DNA of 64,000 bases, taken from assembly GCF_002284565.1 (NCBI RefSeq), contig NZ_NPKI01000046.1:310001-374000 (forward strand), read 5' to 3'. How positions within the stretch are numbered: the stretch's first letter is position 1; each line of letters begins with the position of its first letter. A model generated the notes under the pieces. It made no database searches. It was given only the letters and a program-made list of their open reading frames with translations, and had not been told where the DNA came from. The position numbers were made by a program, and so were the translations under genes. Shown here piece by piece: positions 60,777 to 64,000 of the stretch. The stretch comes from Mesorhizobium mediterraneum (GTDB lineage: Bacteria; Pseudomonadota; Alphaproteobacteria; Rhizobiales; Rhizobiaceae).

Positions 60777-60883
60777 GTCGCCCATATCGACAGGGGCGCT
60801 CCGTATTGCCGGGGCTGAGATGGTGGGTGCAAGCCTTCGGTCCCTCAAGCTGATCTGGGTAATGCCAGCGGAGCGAGGCGACC
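60777..60883 (+). ncRNA. TPP riboswitch (THI element)
   Basis: The conserved elements are in order: GGGGCGC (60793-60799), a P3-like stem, CTGAGA (60815-60820), then TGATCT and GGGTAATGCCAGCG (60851-60870). That is the thiamine diphosphate aptamer consensus. GTCGCC (60777-60782) can pair with GGCGAC (60877-60882). The 3' strand of this closing stem ends one base before the ATG of the gene at 60884 and covers its ribosome-binding region, so ligand binding should block translation. Confidence 0.9.
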
Positions 60884-61492
60884 ATGTTTTCAGGTGCACA
60901 GATTTCCCTGTATCCGATGTGCGACGATTTTGTCGACGTCATCCTTGGGGCACTTTCGGCGATGGACCCCTATCGACCGAATTTCCGCATCGAGACCGAC
61001 GACATCTCGACGCTGATCGTCGGCCCGCCGGAACAGCTTTTCCCGGCCATGCGCGACCTCTTCGCATCGGCGGCGGCAAGTGACGTGCATTGCGTGTTGT
61101 CGGCGACGGTGTCGCGCGGCTGTCCGGGCGAGCCTGACGATCCGATCTGCACACCGATTTCCGGCAGCAGCCACGAGCTGTCCCTGGCCGAGCGCATCGG
61201 CGCGGCGCGGGCGCATGTCGACAGTGCGAAAAAGCTTGGACAGGAGGTCGCCGCGCAGTTCTCGCTCTATCCGCTCGGCGAGGGCCATCACATGGACGAG
61301 ATCTACGGCTGTATCGACTTCCTCAAGACTTCGGGCGTCTTCGACAGGTCGAAGAATTTCTGCACGAAGCTGAAAGGCGACGCCGGACCGGTGTTTGCGA
61401 CGCTGTCGGAAGCCTTCCTTCGTTTCGGCGCGCCGCAAGGCCATGTCGCGCTCGATCTCACCGTGTCGGCGAACAGCCCGAGTCCTTGTTAG
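60884..61492 (+). CDS. YkoF-like thiamine/hydroxymethylpyrimidine-binding protein
   Basis: The 202-residue protein contains two copies of the YkoF ferredoxin-like domain: GAQISLYPMCDDFVDVILGA at the N-terminus and AAQFSLYPLGEGHHMDEIYG in the second half. YkoF of Bacillus binds thiamine or its pyrimidine and is linked to the ThiXYZ/YkoEDC uptake system. The TPP riboswitch directly ahead supports a thiamine role. It is a one-gene unit: the next gene is convergent 9 bases away, and no thiamine transporter gene is near. Confidence 0.9.
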   Translation: MFSGAQISLYPMCDDFVDVILGALSAMDPYRPNFRIETDDISTLIVGPPEQLFPAMRDLFASAAASDVHCVLSATVSRGCPGEPDDPICTPISGSSHELSLAERIGAARAHVDSAKKLGQEVAAQFSLYPLGEGHHMDEIYGCIDFLKTSGVFDRSKNFCTKLKGDAGPVFATLSEAFLRFGAPQGHVALDLTVSANSPSPC

Positions 61493-61501
61493 TGTTGGCT
61501 G

Positions 61502-62608
61502 TCAACGGGTTGCAGCGAAATCCGAAACAGCATCCGGAACGACCACCAGCTTGCCGACAAAGTCCTTGGCAATGAAATCAGCTTGGGCGCGGTGGAAATC
61601 GGAGAGCTTGTAGACGCCGCCGACCAGCGGCCGGATCTTCTTGTCTTCGATGTAGCGAACGATACGGCGGAAGTCGTGCCGCGTGCCCTGGCTGGAGCCA
61701 TGCAGCTGCAACTGCTTGAGATACATGGTGCGCAGATCGAGCTGCACGACCGGGCCGGCAATTGCGCCGGCTGTGGTGTAGCGGCCTTCGGGCCTGAGGA
61801 TGCGCAGCAGATCGTTGAAGATCGCGCCGCCGACCAGATCGGCAACCACGTCGATCGGCTGGCCGCCGGTTGCCTCATTTACCGCAGCCGGCAGGTCGGT
61901 CACACCCCGGGTGATCACCGCCTCGGCGCCGATGTCGAGCACGGCCTGTTCCTTGCCCTTGCCGACGACTGCATAGGGGACGGCGCCGCGCGCCCGCGCC
62001 AGCTGCACGATGCCGGAGCCGACGCCGCCCGACGCGCCGGTGACCAGCACGCGCTCGCCGGCCTTCAATGCGGCACGTTCCAGCATCTGCTCGCCGGTGA
62101 GATAGGCGCAACAGAAGGTGGCGAGTTCGACATCGGTCAACTCGGTGTCGACGACATGGGCGTTCTCGGCCGGCACGGTCTGATACTCGGCATAGCCGCC
62201 GTCACGGCCGTGGCCCATATAGTCGATGTCGGCGAGTGAATCGTCGTCGCGGTTGTAGATGGAGAAGTCGACCATCACCCGCTCGCCGATACGGTCCGGC
62301 GAGACACCATCGCCGACTGAGGCGATGTGGCCGACCGTGTCGGTGCCCTGGATGCGCGGGAAGATCAGCGTGTTGCCCTGACGCCGCCAGGTCGATACGG
62401 CGGCAGCATCTTCCTCCGTGCCATAGGCGCCCTGTCGCACCCAGACATCGGTGTTGTTCATGCCGCAAGCGGTGACCTTGATCAGCACTTCGTCAGGCGC
62501 GGGCGAGGGCACTTTCACGTCGGTGCAGTAGACGAGCTTTTCCGGCCCGCCGTGACCGATCAGCTGCACGGCGGCCATGGTGGCGGGGAGGGAGGGATGA
62601 GAGATCAT
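61502..62608 (-). CDS. Zinc-type alcohol dehydrogenase / quinone oxidoreductase
   Basis: The 368-residue medium-chain reductase has the catalytic N-terminal half (CGMNNTDVWVRQGAYG, GRDGGYAEYQTVP) and a Rossmann half with GASGGVGSG near 209. The structural zinc Cys cluster is absent, and Asn replaces the usual catalytic ligands after Gly-Met, which favours a quinone oxidoreductase. GGAAG lies nine bases before the ATG at 62608; ATG 62578 is an alternative. It could act on the aldehyde or enone from the nearby aminotransferase pathway, but nothing proves it. Confidence 0.88.
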   Translation of the reverse strand: MISHPSLPATMAAVQLIGHGGPEKLVYCTDVKVPSPAPDEVLIKVTACGMNNTDVWVRQGAYGTEEDAAAVSTWRRQGNTLIFPRIQGTDTVGHIASVGDGVSPDRIGERVMVDFSIYNRDDDSLADIDYMGHGRDGGYAEYQTVPAENAHVVDTELTDVELATFCCAYLTGEQMLERAALKAGERVLVTGASGGVGSGIVQLARARGAVPYAVVGKGKEQAVLDIGAEAVITRGVTDLPAAVNEATGGQPIDVVADLVGGAIFNDLLRILRPEGRYTTAGAIAGPVVQLDLRTMYLKQLQLHGSSQGTRHDFRRIVRYIEDKKIRPLVGGVYKLSDFHRAQADFIAKDFVGKLVVVPDAVSDFAATR

Positions 62609-62632
62609 CGATTTAGCTTCCAGATATTGCAG

Positions 62633-62764
62633 GTTGGCGCTGCCCCTCACCCTTACCCTCTCACCGTGAAGAACGGGGAGAGGGGGTCGCCAGCGCTGGT
62701 GCTTGACCCTTCTCCCCGTTTACGGGGAGAAGGTGCCGGTAGGCGGATGAGGGGCAGCGCCAAC
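62633..62764. repeat. Large inverted repeat with inner hairpin
   Basis: Perfect 17-base arms (62633-62649, 62748-62764) enclose 98 bases. Inside is a second hairpin, CTTCTCCCCG-TTTA-CGGGGAGAAG (62709-62732). The arms overlap the space between two minus-strand genes. It belongs to the same class of mobile-looking rhizobial palindromes as 60495-60673, but with another sequence. Confidence 0.8.
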
Positions 62765-62773
62765 CGTCGAAAG

Positions 62774-64000
62774 TTAGAGATTGGCAAACACGCTCTTCAC
62801 CGCATCCGCCGTCTTCGACACGACGATGTCGGCCTCTTCGCGCGTCAGGCAGAGCGGCGGCGCGAAGCCGAGAATGTCGCCTTGCGGCATGGCGCGGCCG
62901 ATGACGCCGCTTGCCGCAAGGGCGGTCGCGACCTGCGGCCCGATCTTCTGCGAGGCGTCGAAGAACACGCGGTCGTCCCGGTCGGCGACGAACTCGATTG
63001 CCGCCAGCATGCCGTCGCCGCGGACGTCACCGACATGTTTGTGGCCGCCGACGGCTTTCGTCAGTTCGGCGCGGAAATAGGCGCCGGTCTCGCCGGCGTT
63101 GGTCACCAGGTCCATCTCGTCGATCAGCTCGAGATTGGCGACGCCGGCGGCAACGCAGATCGGATGCGCCGAATAGGTCCAGCCATGGCCTATGCTGCCG
63201 AGCTTGTCGGAACCCTGCACCAGCACCTGCCAGACCTTGTCTGCGACGATGACGCCCGACAGCGGCGCATAGGCCGAGGTCAGGCCCTTGGCGATGGTGA
63301 TCAGGTCGGGCTTGATGCCGTAATGGTCGGAGCCGAACATGGTGCCCAGCCGGCCGAAGCCGGTGACCACTTCGTCGGCGACCAGCAGCACGTCGTACTT
63401 CTTCAGCACCGCCTGGATTTTTTCCCAGTAGAGGGCGGGCGGCGGCACGATGCCGCCGGTGCCGAGGATCGGCTCGCCGATGAAGGCGGCGATCGTGTCC
63501 GGGCCCTCGGCCAGGATCATCTCTTCGAGCTTGTCGGCGCAGTGTTGGGAAAACTGCTCCTCGCTCATCGAGCGGTCGGCGCGGCGGAAATAGTAGGGCG
63601 CCTCGGTGTGCAGGATCGGCGCACGCGGCAGGTCGAAGGCGTTGTGGAACAGGTCGAGCCCGGTCAGCGAACCGGTCATGACGCCGGAGCCGTGATAGCC
63701 GCGCCAGCGCGAGATGATCTTCTTCTTCTCCGGCCGGCCGAGCACGTTGTTGTAGTACCAGATCAGCTTGATGTTGGTCTCGTTGGCGTCGGAGCCGGAG
63801 AGGCCGAAATAGACCCTCGACATCCCTTGCGGGGCGCGGTCGATGATCATCTTGGAGAGCGTGATCGACGCCTCGGTGCCGTGGCCGACATAGGCATGGT
63901 AGTAGGCGAGGTTCTTGGCTTGCGCGGCGATGGCATCCGCGATTTTCTGGCGGCCATAACCGACATTGACGCAGTAAAGCCCGGCGAAAGCATCGATGCT
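62774..64000 (-). CDS. Class III PLP aminotransferase, 5' end outside window
   Basis: 409 codons are visible; the frame is open to base 64000 (AGLYCVNVGYGRQKIADAIA upstream of the first internal Met at 63850). The cofactor-phosphate site is GLSGSDANETNIKLIW; VADEVVTGFGRLG holds the PLP Asp and IAKGLTSAYAPLS the PLP Lys. It is paralogous to the gene at 59054, with the more usual KGLTSAYAPL Lys segment. Members of this clade transaminate putrescine, 4-aminobutyrate or taurine with pyruvate. The missing N-terminus would be about 45-50 residues. Confidence 0.93.
   Translation of the reverse strand, partial: SIDAFAGLYCVNVGYGRQKIADAIAAQAKNLAYYHAYVGHGTEASITLSKMIIDRAPQGMSRVYFGLSGSDANETNIKLIWYYNNVLGRPEKKKIISRWRGYHGSGVMTGSLTGLDLFHNAFDLPRAPILHTEAPYYFRRADRSMSEEQFSQHCADKLEEMILAEGPDTIAAFIGEPILGTGGIVPPPALYWEKIQAVLKKYDVLLVADEVVTGFGRLGTMFGSDHYGIKPDLITIAKGLTSAYAPLSGVIVADKVWQVLVQGSDKLGSIGHGWTYSAHPICVAAGVANLELIDEMDLVTNAGETGAYFRAELTKAVGGHKHVGDVRGDGMLAAIEFVADRDDRVFFDASQKIGPQVATALAASGVIGRAMPQGDILGFAPPLCLTREEADIVVSKTADAVKSVFANL

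Overview
The window is GC-rich, densely coded alphaproteobacterial chromosome. Gene families and repeats point to the Rhizobiales, most likely a Mesorhizobium-type member of the Phyllobacteriaceae. The reasons are the number of ABC uptake operons with SorC and GntR regulators, the intergenic palindromes of rhizobial type, and small proteins of a kind seen in that group. This assignment is inference from gene content. No rRNA, tRNA, CRISPR array, integrase or insertion sequence was seen.

Layout. 1-2767: end of a yeaH (DUF444)-spoVR stress operon. 2857-4137: small proteins (Pro-rich, DUF1772-like, charged). 4234-6225: a Pcm/erythromycin-esterase fusion. 6507-10511: phosphoketolase, acetate kinase and a DUF883/YqjD-like membrane protein. 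10545-19983: a SorC regulator divergent from a family-5 (Dpp/Opp type) ABC importer operon that also holds a glycerophosphodiesterase, a TIM-barrel isomerase and a ThuA protein, a layout reminiscent of opine (agrocinopine) uptake. 20013-23923: membrane protein, Tat-exported aldo/keto reductase, lipoprotein and a glutamine-synthetase-like ligase. 24260-28945: a NylB-like serine hydrolase, a GntR regulator, an alpha/beta hydrolase and a lone solute-binding protein. 29267-33210: a long coiled-coil membrane protein, a secreted protein, an alcohol dehydrogenase remnant and a MOSC protein. 33236-38924: a Dpp-type importer (ATPase, two permeases) with a C45 acyltransferase-like hydrolase and a double winged-helix GntR regulator.

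38973-48115 is one long minus-strand operon: sugar ABC importer (ATPase, permease, binding protein), SDR dehydrogenase, DhaK and DhaL, then a protein in which a SorC regulator is fused to a complete second DhaK, then a second DhaL. The likely logic is polyol uptake, oxidation to a ketose, phosphorylation by a DhaKL kinase, and control by a regulator that carries a kinase-like sensor. 48417-55972: small proteins, a HAD phosphatase/P-loop ATPase fusion, acylphosphatase, nucleotidyltransferase, metallophosphoesterase, a solitary nuoD and a CBS protein. 56154-58931: a decaying stretch with a gene fragment, a twice-frameshifted membrane gene and a frameshifted, truncated L-2-hydroxyglutarate oxidase gene. 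59054-64000: two class III aminotransferases flanking a TPP-riboswitch-controlled YkoF-like thiamine-binding protein and a quinone oxidoreductase, with large inverted repeats between them.

The strongest candidates for new biology are the SorC-DhaK fusion operon, the HAD-ATPase fusion, the opine-like operon under SorC control, and the single-gene TPP-riboswitch unit.
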